Shown here: piece by piece, positions 32,588-40,779 of the stretch | Layout: each line of letters begins with the position of its first letter | Position numbering within the stretch: position 1 is the stretch's first letter | Origin: an uncultured Bacilli bacterium | GTDB lineage: Bacteria > Bacillota_I > Bacilli_A > RF39 > UBA660 | Direction: 5' to 3' | Assembly: GCA_944358825.1 (NCBI GenBank) | Contig: CALVSA010000008.1 | Location: forward strand, 1 to 46,356 | DNA: 46,356 nt | Program-made: the position numbers and the translations under genes | Notes under the pieces: model-generated | Seen by the model: the letters and a program-made list of their open reading frames with translations, nothing else | Told to the model about the DNA's origin: nothing | Databases searched by the model: none

Positions 32588-32662
32588 GTAAATGTTAAAA
32601 TAAAATGTAGGATTATGACAAATTTAAATGTCGGTTTTCCTACATTTTATTTTAACATTTAC
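32588..32662. repeat. Perfect 25-bp inverted repeat with 25-bp spacer
   Basis: 32588-32612 is exactly complementary to 32638-32662 (starts GTAAATGTTAAAAT, ends ATGTAGGA); inside, GACA / TGTC adds a smaller pairing. It lies between two minus-strand genes in a 320-bp intergenic gap. Length and perfection exceed a normal terminator, and there is no T-run after it. It could be a short palindromic mobile element or a strong terminator. The rest of the gap holds nothing I can interpret. Confidence 0.7.
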
Positions 32663-32813
32663 ATTAAAGTATTAGGATATTTTTGATATGGTTTAAGGAA
32701 AAAACTAGAAAATATATTACAATAGTTACTAATATAATAATTTTGAATTTTATGTAATGAGTAGAGTTAAATTGCTTCTAGTATAAAATAATAACAGATA
32801 TAAATATCCATTA

Positions 32814-34238
32814 TTATTTATGTTTATCTTGTTTTATTTCTAATTCACCATTTATATATCTTTTATACATTAAACTATATGTTTTTAGATTTATTGGAAT
32901 TTTTTTATATCTTAAGTAATTAATTACTTTTTGTTTATCTTCATTGCTAACTATAACTTCAGTACCGGGAATAGGTTCGTTATTTTTATCTTTTTCATAA
33001 CTTATCATAATTTTTTGGTTCATTATTTGATTAATATCTTTTGTGTTAGTTTCAGTATTCCTTTCATTTTGTTTGGCAAACTTATTAAATAAATCAAAAT
33101 CTTTTTGTGTAACATTATCTTTAGCTATTTGTAACATTTCATTTATAGACGTTTTAGTTATAGAGTAATAATCTATTAAATCAAATTTTTTAATTTGTCC
33201 ATTTATTTCTATACCATTTTTTAAACCTGAAATTATTTGTCTTATTTGTTTAACTTTATAACTATACCATTTCTTTTGTATTTCAGTTATTTTTTTTATA
33301 TAAGAGTTGTAAAGGGGAGGATTTTTTTCTTTAATTAAATTTAGATATTTATTAAAAGTTGCTTTATTTATGTTGTTGTTTTTACAAAAAACAGGTATTA
33401 TTTCATTAGAATTTATAAATTTTTCTAAAATATTATTTGCAATAGGTAATAATTCATTTTTTTCTTTTTCTTTTTGTACTGTGATTTGTTTATTTAAATA
33501 TTCTTTATATATATTCATTTTTTTTACTAAAAGTTGCTTAATTAATTCATCGCCGTTTTTATAAGAATTGACAAAATCTGCTACATCTTTAGATAATCTA
33601 GTTATTTCAATATTAGAATTTTCAATTATACTTTTTATCTCTTCTAGGTTGTTAGCTTTTAATAATTTTTCATAAGCATTGGCAATATTAGAATTTTGTT
33701 TGGCAATTTGTTTGGATTTTATAACTGCATGTTGAACTCTTTTATCACTATATTCTTCTAGTGTTAAGCCTAAATATTTAGTAGCATACTCTTTGGCAGA
33801 AATAGTTATAGTATTTATGTTTGCTCCTAACCATTTAGCGTATTCTTTTATTTTGTTTGCATCATAATTATTTTCTTCACAAAAATTATAAATAGTTTTT
33901 AATACAATTTGTTTGTCATCTTCATCTTCCCATAGTTTAGTAGTATTTTTTCCTTTTGTTTGATATAAAATAGGATTAATTTTTGATAGGGAAGGGACAC
34001 TAACTTCCTTTTCTTTTTTTCTTATTTCTCTTATTTTGGCTTCTAATTGTTTTACTTCATTGCGACTCATAATTTTATAAGCATATTCAATCGCATTTCT
34101 TTTTATATGACCAATATTTGTATCTAATTGTTTTGCAAGTTGTTCCATTTTTTCTTTGTTCCAATTAGCACTTACGCAGTAGTCATATAAGTATTTTAAA
34201 AACTCTAATTTTTCTTTTTCATCTGTTGGCAATTTCAT
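32814..34238 (-). CDS. Large helical protein with repeated HTH-like units
   Basis: 474 residues, no signal or membrane segment. Two ~40-residue units align: LYDYCVSANWNKEKMEQLAK and YNFCEENNYDANKIKEYAKWL, each followed by an N.GHIK/N.NTI segment, then a YA motif. Later segments (NNNINKATFNKYL, YSITKTSINEML) also resemble helix-turn-helices. A multi-unit DNA-binding protein is a reasonable guess; I recognise no family. Confidence 0.6.
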   Translation of the reverse strand: MKLPTDEKEKLEFLKYLYDYCVSANWNKEKMEQLAKQLDTNIGHIKRNAIEYAYKIMSRNEVKQLEAKIREIRKKEKEVSVPSLSKINPILYQTKGKNTTKLWEDEDDKQIVLKTIYNFCEENNYDANKIKEYAKWLGANINTITISAKEYATKYLGLTLEEYSDKRVQHAVIKSKQIAKQNSNIANAYEKLLKANNLEEIKSIIENSNIEITRLSKDVADFVNSYKNGDELIKQLLVKKMNIYKEYLNKQITVQKEKEKNELLPIANNILEKFINSNEIIPVFCKNNNINKATFNKYLNLIKEKNPPLYNSYIKKITEIQKKWYSYKVKQIRQIISGLKNGIEINGQIKKFDLIDYYSITKTSINEMLQIAKDNVTQKDFDLFNKFAKQNERNTETNTKDINQIMNQKIMISYEKDKNNEPIPGTEVIVSNEDKQKVINYLRYKKIPINLKTYSLMYKRYINGELEIKQDKHK

Positions 34239-34401
34239 ATTGTTTCCTCCGTTTCATACTTGTATTATATCATTTTTCTGAAATTAATACAAATTTATGT
34301 AATTATTTTGTTAACTTTTCAGGATTGGAACTATGAAATAAAAAATAAAATTAATAATAGATTAGGGTAGGGAAAGAATAATAAATAATGAGAGTTGAAA
34401 A

Positions 34402-34437
34402 AAATAAGATGATTTTGAGCAATAAATCATCTTATTT
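34402..34437 (-). terminator. Terminator after the repeat protein at 34436
   Basis: Perfect 14-bp stem AAATAAGATGATTT / AAATCATCTTATTT with an 8-nt loop, overlapping the stop codon. Confidence 0.8.
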
Positions 34438-35956
34438 ACTTATATTTTTTTAATAAATTTAGTATTTTAGTTTTAGCTTTAAAATTTAGAGTAGGTGTTG
34501 ATTTGATGATTTGAGAACTTTTATCATCTAAATAACTATATAAATTACTATTTCTTTCAACTAATTTGCCTTGTAAAAGTTTTTCTAGTTTTTCTTTATG
34601 TTCAGGATCATCAATTCCTTTTTGTTTAAATAAATAATAATATATTTCAAAGTATATTTTTTCAGCAATGGAATCTAAATGCAATCTAGAAATAAAATCC
34701 ATATCAAATTCATGATTAATACTATTTAGACTATATTCATTGCAAGCTTTTTCCAATAATAAATCACGAACTCCTTCAATATTGCACTGACTTATAATAA
34801 CTGCATCTTTTCTATGGTGTTTATTTTTTAATGATGTCTTATTAGTCATTAATCTATACAGATCCATAAAGATAGCTTTATTAGAAATACTTTGTAGTAA
34901 TTTTAAATCAAAATCTTTATATGGAGTATTTATAAAATCAGAATTCATTAAAAGGGAAACAAAGTGCATAACAAATTTATCATCGATTTGGTTTATTTTA
35001 ATTAAATTTTTTAAATAATTTGGATCATTATTACCAGCAACATTATTTATATTTGAAATATATGCATCTTCTATATCAAATTTACAATCTTTTAAAAAGT
35101 CTATATCACTTAAATATTTGTTCTCTGGATTAACTATATAATAATATAATGCTCTTGCTGTTTTTTTACTTTTTGCATTTGCTAAAGCTTCTACTTCTTT
35201 ACGATAGTTTTTACCTTTAACAAAATTAATATCAGTCATAATTATATATAAAAATTCACTTGCGATTGGGTTTGATATTAATATTTGCATATTTTCAGAA
35301 TGATATTTATCTGTTAAAGACACTTTATCGATTGCTAAATTATTTAAACTGTGTTTTGGATAGGAATGACTTGTTTGTAGAAAATCACTGCCTACAGTTG
35401 CCATTAATTTCATATCAGCACGATGATGTGGACTTTTAATAGAATCAATATTACTAGCAACTGTTGCAATAGCATCCGATACTACAAAGTCTAGAGGGTT
35501 GTCTTTATTTGTATCATGGGTTTCAACCAGTAATTTTAAATCTTCATCATGATATTTACTATTTATAAAAGTATCTTCTCCTAATATCCATAATCCATAT
35601 CTAGCAGTATCTGCTTTACTTAGCATTTTTATATCTTTATAAAAGTTTTTACTGTTTAAGAAATTTGGATTACATATAACACTAAATAAATGCCAGCATC
35701 CATCGCCATTTTTTAATGTCGAAATTGCAGTAACTTTTTGTTTATAATCTTGAGAGTTTAATAAATTATCATTAATTAATAAATATCTTAATTTTCTTAT
35801 TTCTTCTAAATCTATATCCAAACCAAGAAAATTATTTATTTGAGTATTATTTAATTTTGAAACCCATTTTTTAAATTCTTGAGTATCAGAAAATATTTCA
35901 GTTAATTCATATTTTTTAATCTGCTTAATTATTTGTTTTAATGTTTCAGTTGTCAT
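34436..35956 (-). CDS. Large cytoplasmic helical-repeat protein
   Basis: 506 residues. At least eight units share a pattern of a hydrophobic residue, N/S/T, K/P, two or three polar residues, D, then LxxL: LNSQDYKQKVTAI, LNSKNFYKDIKML, INSKYHDEDLKLL, IKSPHHRADMKLM, LTDKYHSENMQIL, VKGKNYRKEVEAL, INTPYKDFDLKLL, LKNKHHRKDAVII. Spacing is about 30-65 residues. This suggests an alpha-solenoid scaffold. No catalytic motif or export signal. AGGAGGCTTTATT precedes the ATG. Confidence 0.65.
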   Translation of the reverse strand: MTTETLKQIIKQIKKYELTEIFSDTQEFKKWVSKLNNTQINNFLGLDIDLEEIRKLRYLLINDNLLNSQDYKQKVTAISTLKNGDGCWHLFSVICNPNFLNSKNFYKDIKMLSKADTARYGLWILGEDTFINSKYHDEDLKLLVETHDTNKDNPLDFVVSDAIATVASNIDSIKSPHHRADMKLMATVGSDFLQTSHSYPKHSLNNLAIDKVSLTDKYHSENMQILISNPIASEFLYIIMTDINFVKGKNYRKEVEALANAKSKKTARALYYYIVNPENKYLSDIDFLKDCKFDIEDAYISNINNVAGNNDPNYLKNLIKINQIDDKFVMHFVSLLMNSDFINTPYKDFDLKLLQSISNKAIFMDLYRLMTNKTSLKNKHHRKDAVIISQCNIEGVRDLLLEKACNEYSLNSINHEFDMDFISRLHLDSIAEKIYFEIYYYLFKQKGIDDPEHKEKLEKLLQGKLVERNSNLYSYLDDKSSQIIKSTPTLNFKAKTKILNLLKKYK

Positions 35957-35985
35957 AATAAAGCCTCCTATTTATATATTTATTT

Positions 35986-36354
35986 TTAGTTGTTTATAAT
36001 ATTTCTGTTTGTTTTTATACGTTCGAAAAATAGGCATTTAATTGTTTGAAAGCTTCCTACAATAATAAACATAACAGGAATTAAAAACCAAAAGCCCATT
36101 GCTTTAATTGTTTCTTTAAGTGATGAGGTTGTTCCCATTTGAAAAGCAATAATACCAATTCCAATTATAAAAAATACAATTCCAATGTAGAGTCCTAGGA
36201 TATTAATTTTAACTTTATCAAAAATTCCTGTAGTATATAAATTCCACAGTCTGTTTTATTCTTTGCCGGCAACTTCATAAGTATAAATTAATTTGTATGC
36301 TGTATTAGTTACATTTTTATTATACTTTATTTTTTTGTGAATTATATATTTCAT
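35986..36354 (-). pseudogene. DUF3592-like membrane protein with in-frame stop
   Basis: A 123-codon frame from the ATG at 36354. It starts MKYIIHKKIKYNK, continues LIYTYEVAGKE, meets TAA at 36258-36256, then resumes in the same frame with NRLWNLYTTGIFDKVKI, two hydrophobic helices and a charged tail (CLFFERIKTNR). The Y.Y.V.GK.Y pattern followed by two helices resembles DUF3592. A single stop breaks it, so it is recently inactivated or only the C-terminal part is made. Confidence 0.6.
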
Positions 36355-36575
36355 AATTTTTAAAATAGCCAGATGTTGTAATATAATTTTTTGTAATTCT
36401 GTTTGAAATTAGATAAGTTAATGTTTGTTTTGTTGTGCTAATTATATCATTAAAAGAAAAAATAATCTATAGTATTTGAATTAAGTATGTATTTTTTTAA
36501 TATAAATTATGATATTTTGTATATACAAATATTTATAAATATGTTAAAATTAAGTAAATATTAAGGAGGGACGAT

Positions 36576-36668
36576 ATGGAACAAAATCCAAAGAAATTAC
36601 TAATAATAGCGGGTGTTTTAATATTAGTTATTATTGTATTATTTATAATTAGTAAACAGTTTATGTAA
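36576..36668 (+). CDS. Small single-pass membrane peptide
   Basis: 30 residues: MEQNPKKLL, a hydrophobic helix (IIAGVLILVIIVLFII), then SKQFM. AGGAGGGACGAT gives it a strong ribosome-binding site, which supports expression. Function unknown. The ~220 bp before it are AT-rich with no other signal I can name; 36669-36854 also shows none. Confidence 0.5.
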   Translation: MEQNPKKLLIIAGVLILVIIVLFIISKQFM

Positions 36669-36854
36669 AAGTTTATGATAATTAGTGATTGAGTTTAAAA
36701 TAATAATAAAAATAATGTAGATGATTACATTATTTAGGTTGCTTATGGGGTAGATTGGTTTAATGAACGAGGTAATTATAAAAAATGGTAACGTAAGTTA
36801 GCATTTTTTATTACAACCAAACTTAACAAAATAATTTTTTAACTAAAAAATAAG

Positions 36855-37511
36855 TTATATATTAAATATTTTATTTAGTTCTGTTTTTATATCATCAAAA
36901 TAAAATATAATTAATCCAATTAATACTATTATATCTAGAATAAAGCAAATATAAGATAGTAGGTTAAATGTTGTACAATTTAATAATATTAGTATTAGAG
37001 GTACTATTAATAATAGGACATTTAATACGATTAAGTTAAAATAATTTACAACATAATTTCTTTTTAAAACTATAAATGTAATTAAATTAAATAATAATTC
37101 AAATATACAAATAGAAGGTATTATAAAATTAGTAATTATTGTATTTTTAGTGGCTATATACCAAATTAAAGATAATAGTATTAAAACTACACCACATTTT
37201 CCAAAGAAGTTTAAGACGTTTTCTTTGTTTTTTAAAATAAAATATAAAAATACATAGTTAGTAAATAAACCACCAATTATAAAAAGACAATAATATAGAT
37301 TGTTAGATATATATAATTCTATTGCTCCTGCTATTATTGAGATTGCAAGAGAAATAAAAAGTAGACATTTTAAAATAATAGCGTTTGTTTTTAGTCTAAC
37401 ATTAGTAGGAAATACTTTATCTATAGATTCTTTTTCTAGTTTATTTTGACAAAGAGGGCAGATAGTTTCTGTTGTATTAAATTTTATATTGCATTTATTA
37501 CATTTTTTCAT
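36855..37511 (-). CDS. Zinc-ribbon membrane protein (DUF6320-like)
   Basis: 218 residues. An N-terminal zinc ribbon (KKCNKCNIKF... ICPLCQNKL, CxxC pairs) is followed by six or so transmembrane segments. It starts at the base after the stop of the acyltransferase gene, so both form one operon. From memory, DUF6320 proteins sit beside such acyltransferases, which suggests a joint role in modifying a lipid or cell-surface molecule; this is inference. Confidence 0.65.
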   Translation of the reverse strand: MKKCNKCNIKFNTTETICPLCQNKLEKESIDKVFPTNVRLKTNAIILKCLLFISLAISIIAGAIELYISNNLYYCLFIIGGLFTNYVFLYFILKNKENVLNFFGKCGVVLILLSLIWYIATKNTIITNFIIPSICIFELLFNLITFIVLKRNYVVNYFNLIVLNVLLLIVPLILILLNCTTFNLLSYICFILDIIVLIGLIIFYFDDIKTELNKIFNI

Positions 37512-38747
37512 TTAATCAACCTCACTTACATTAATTAGCATATCTATATTTTGATTAGAAAAATAATTACAGAAGTTTTTTATTATTTCATTATATTTAT
37601 ATTTAGATGATATTCCAATAGATAAGTCATTTTTAAAAGAACATAGACTAAATTGAAAACCATTAGTGGAAGTTAATATATTTACATTTTCTATATATGT
37701 TTCAATTTCTTTATTAAATGATATGATACCTAAGTTAGATACACAACTAGTATTCATTTTTGAGGTAAATAAATCTATTGTTTTTAGGACAATATTTTTT
37801 ATAAAGATAGGAGTAAATCTACAAAATATATTTTTTTCAAAAGCTACCATTTGATTGACTCTGATACTTAGTTTTTCTTTAGTAATATTATTTTTTAATT
37901 CTTCGCTTACTTTTTTTATTATTTCATCTAGAGTATCATTTCTACTATTAAATTTATAAGTGATAGAAGTTAGACCAAAGTAGTTTTTGGATGATGATGA
38001 TTTGAAATATTGTCTTAAGTCTACGGGAACATCTATTTTTATATATTTTTTTAAATCAGTCTCACTCATAGTATCTTTAATAGAATATATTAAAATACCA
38101 ATTATTAAAGCTGATAGGGTGGTATTATAATTTTTAGTTATTTCTAATATTTTATTAAGTGGTAGATGTGCTTCTAAATATCTAGTTTTATTTTTTAGTT
38201 TTTTTCCTTTATATGAATACATTTTGGAAAAGTTTTTGATTTTGTTTTTTTCTTTATTTTTTTTATAATATTTTAAGAAACTATCTTCTTCTTTTTCTAT
38301 AAAGGAATTACTCAATATAGTTGTATTTATTTTATATTTTAGTTTTATATAATTACTTACTAAATGTTTAAAAAATTCAACACTACCACGACCATCTGTT
38401 ATAATATGACATGCTTCAAAATTTATTCTTTTTTTATAGTAAGATACTCTATATAAAAAATCATTACTACTTTTATATAGTTTAAAGCAAATTGGCATGT
38501 TTTCTTTAGTAACTTTATATTTTTTGTTGGTCTCATCTAAATAATACCAAAATATTCCTTTTTTTAAATTAACGTTAAAATTAGGAAAAGTAATTATTGT
38601 CTCATCTAGGGCTTGTTGTAATAACGCCTCATCGATATCATCTTTTAGGCTTGCAGAGAATCTAAAGACTCCTTGAGCATTTTTATCGGCAATTGATGAG
38701 TAGAATTTGCCAACATTATCTAATTTATACCATTTTTTGTTTTTCAT
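37512..38747 (-). CDS. Condensation/alcohol-acetyltransferase-fold acyltransferase
   Basis: 411 residues. CHIITDGRGSVEFF (about 113-126) holds the HxxxDG catalytic motif of the chloramphenicol acetyltransferase/condensation superfamily. KIDVPVDLRQYF and SNLGIISFN in the second half fit the same fold. The substrate is unknown. AAGGTGATAAA precedes the ATG; coupled to the zinc-ribbon membrane protein downstream. Confidence 0.75.
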   Translation of the reverse strand: MKNKKWYKLDNVGKFYSSIADKNAQGVFRFSASLKDDIDEALLQQALDETIITFPNFNVNLKKGIFWYYLDETNKKYKVTKENMPICFKLYKSSNDFLYRVSYYKKRINFEACHIITDGRGSVEFFKHLVSNYIKLKYKINTTILSNSFIEKEEDSFLKYYKKNKEKNKIKNFSKMYSYKGKKLKNKTRYLEAHLPLNKILEITKNYNTTLSALIIGILIYSIKDTMSETDLKKYIKIDVPVDLRQYFKSSSSKNYFGLTSITYKFNSRNDTLDEIIKKVSEELKNNITKEKLSIRVNQMVAFEKNIFCRFTPIFIKNIVLKTIDLFTSKMNTSCVSNLGIISFNKEIETYIENVNILTSTNGFQFSLCSFKNDLSIGISSKYKYNEIIKNFCNYFSNQNIDMLINVSEVD

Positions 38748-38974
38748 TTTATCACCTTATTACTCGTTTTGTATAATTATATCATTTTACTAAAAAATAA
38801 GCAATTTACATATAATTATATAAAAAGTTAAATTAATTTATTATTATTTTATAAAATGTGATATAATATTAACAGTAATATATTTTACATTTAATTATTA
38901 GTATATAGTAATTTTTATAATTGAATTTGTGAAAAAGTTATTATTAATAATATACAAAATTTTAATATAAACAT

Positions 38975-38998
38975 TATAATATATACTATAATATATAC
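38975..38998. repeat. 12-bp tandem repeat before the GNAT gene
   Basis: TATAATATATAC occurs twice in a row, within an AT-rich 272-bp gap (38748-39019) that shows no gene. It could supply a -10 element for the GNAT gene. Confidence 0.5.
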
Positions 38999-39019
38999 TT
39001 AAATTTTTGGGGTGATTTT

Positions 39020-39550
39020 ATGATTAAACTAATAGAGGGTGAAGCTAAATATCTAGATGAATATAAGGAAGCATATTACCAATCTATGAAAAAATGTGCT
39101 GAAGGTTTAATAAAAAAACATGACTTGATGTTTGTAAATCCAGATGAAGTTGATATTATAAAACAAATGAAAGATAATAGAGACATTAGTAAATTAAAAC
39201 CTGGTTATGTTCCATCGTATGAATATTTTATAGTAGATGAGGACAAATTTATTGGTAAAGTTAATATTAGAACGCAATTGACTCCTAGGCTTTTACAGTA
39301 TGGTGGTAATATAGGTTATGCTATACATCCAAAATATTGGAATATGGGATATGGAACTAAGGCATTAAAATTAGCTTTAAAAAAGGCAGTTAAAATAGGT
39401 TTAAAAAATAAAGTTTTAATTACTTGTGATGAAGATAATGTAGGATCATATAAAATTATTGAAAAATGTGGTGGAATCTTAGAGAATAAAGTGAAAAATA
39501 AAGAGAAAGAAGAAGAGTTTTTAACAAGGCGTTATTGGATTAACTTATAA
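39020..39550 (+). CDS. GNAT-family N-acetyltransferase
   Basis: 176 residues. The acetyl-CoA-binding core is clear: GGNIGYAIHPKYWNMGYGTKALKLAL, then CDEDNVGSYKIIEKCGG. This resembles acetyltransferases of the RimJ/RimL or aminoglycoside-type group with open substrate range. GGGGTGAT precedes the ATG. A terminator follows. Confidence 0.88.
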   Translation: MIKLIEGEAKYLDEYKEAYYQSMKKCAEGLIKKHDLMFVNPDEVDIIKQMKDNRDISKLKPGYVPSYEYFIVDEDKFIGKVNIRTQLTPRLLQYGGNIGYAIHPKYWNMGYGTKALKLALKKAVKIGLKNKVLITCDEDNVGSYKIIEKCGGILENKVKNKEKEEEFLTRRYWINL

Positions 39551-39551
39551 A

Positions 39552-39590
39552 AAATAATCATTAATCCATTTAAATTTTAAATGATTATTT
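39552..39590 (+). terminator. Terminator after the GNAT gene
   Basis: Perfect 11-bp stem AAATAATCATT / AATGATTATTT with an AT-rich loop. Confidence 0.7.
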
Positions 39591-39669
39591 AGTAAAAATA
39601 ATACGTAAAACGAAACTTGAAGATTTACGTGAAAAATAGAGATTAAAATTTATCATAAATACTCAATCA

Positions 39670-39801
39670 CATGTGTGCCCTATAAATACAAGAATAATAA
39701 ATAATCATATTTATCGACATACATATCAACCACGTTATACATGTAGTGAAGAAAATGTAGTTACTAATCAACAATGTGGTTCATGTTGTCAATTTCGTTA
39801 A
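39670..39801 (+). pseudogene. cotD: CotD-like spore coat protein, C-terminal half B (no N-terminal half)
   Basis: Starts at the core CATGTGTG (39670-39677) and encodes HVCPINTRIINN, HIYRHTYQPRYTC, SEENVVTNQQ and CGSCCQFR: the same 43 residues as half A, although 12 codons differ. It has no start codon or ribosome-binding site; a stop (TAG) closes the frame about 30 bases upstream of the core. Upstream bases (39607-39645) read IRKTKLEDLREK and a stop, possibly the tail of a lost element gene. The only N-terminal half in the window is on the other strand at 28558, so joining would need inversion. Confidence 0.85.
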
Positions 39802-39838
39802 AAAACTATTTGGGAATTATTCTCAAATAGTTTTTATA
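39802..39838 (+). terminator. Terminator after coat half B
   Basis: Perfect 11-bp stem AAAACTATTTG / CAAATAGTTTT and T-run. Half B has kept its own terminator. Confidence 0.8.
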
Positions 39839-39954
39839 TGTATTATTTTATGTATAGTTGTAAAATTTATAAAAATTTTAAAAAAGTAAAATTAGAGGTA
39901 TTTTTTTTTTGAATTTAATGATATAATTATATTAGTTTAGAAGAGGGTGTTAAA

Positions 39955-40779
39955 ATGACAGTGAATAGTGCGTTGGTGATGCTACAGAAATTAATTGATA
40001 TTTCTTTAGTGTGGCTACTTATATATTTTATGCTTAAAAATTTGAAGAATAATGTCAAAATGGTTTTATTATTTAAAGGCGTTTTGTTTGTTATAATTAT
40101 AAAGTTAATTAGTGATTTTTTCAATTTAGTTACCGTTGGTTTATTACTTGAATATGTAATTATGTGGGGACCACTTGCTTTAATTATTATATTTCAACCA
40201 GAAATTAGAAATATATTAGAGCATATTGGTAGAAATCAATTGTTGGGTCGTCATAAGGTATTGACACTAGATGAGAGAGAAAAATTAGTTTATGAGATTA
40301 TGAATGCAGTTGATTATTTGAGAAAATCTAGAATTGGAGCATTAATAGTAGTTGAAAGAGATATTAGTTTAAATGAATATATAGAAAGAAGTAAAAAAAT
40401 ATATGCAGATATTTCTTCTGAATTATTAATTTCTATCTTTTTCCCAAGAAATCCATTACATGATGGTGGAGTAATAATTCAAGGAAATAAAATAACTAGT
40501 GCGGGCGCTGTTTTTCCAATAAGTATTAATGGTAAAATTAATAAAAGACTAGGAACTAGACATCGTGCAGCATTAGGTATTAGTGAGGAGTCAGATTGTA
40601 TTTCTTTAGTTGTATCTGAAGAAACTGGAAAAATATCAATTGCCATTGGAGGCACTCTTAATTATAATTTATCATTAGATGATGCAAGGATGATGTTAAT
40701 TGAGGAGTTAAAACCAAAAGGAGAAGTACTTCTTGATGATGAATTTGAGGAAGAGACAGATGGTGGTGATAACGAATGA
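39955..40779 (+). CDS. cdaA: Diadenylate cyclase CdaA
   Basis: 274 residues. Three N-terminal transmembrane helices (about 10-85) are followed by a DAC domain with PLHDGGVII (DGA-type motif region) and GTRHRAALG (RHR motif). It makes c-di-AMP, which controls potassium and turgor and affects cell-wall homeostasis. The stop overlaps the cdaR start (ATGA). Confidence 0.97.
   Translation: MTVNSALVMLQKLIDISLVWLLIYFMLKNLKNNVKMVLLFKGVLFVIIIKLISDFFNLVTVGLLLEYVIMWGPLALIIIFQPEIRNILEHIGRNQLLGRHKVLTLDEREKLVYEIMNAVDYLRKSRIGALIVVERDISLNEYIERSKKIYADISSELLISIFFPRNPLHDGGVIIQGNKITSAGAVFPISINGKINKRLGTRHRAALGISEESDCISLVVSEETGKISIAIGGTLNYNLSLDDARMMLIEELKPKGEVLLDDEFEEETDGGDNE

Noticed and set aside
38971-39000. 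AT-rich tandem repeat as replication origin or iteron
   Set aside because: Only two 12-bp units, no DnaA boxes and no replication genes nearby.
30352-39600. Complete prophage after tRNA-Gly
   Set aside because: Only one decayed HNH-like gene is phage-like; no integrase, capsid, terminase or tail genes, and no repeat of the tRNA 3' end was found.
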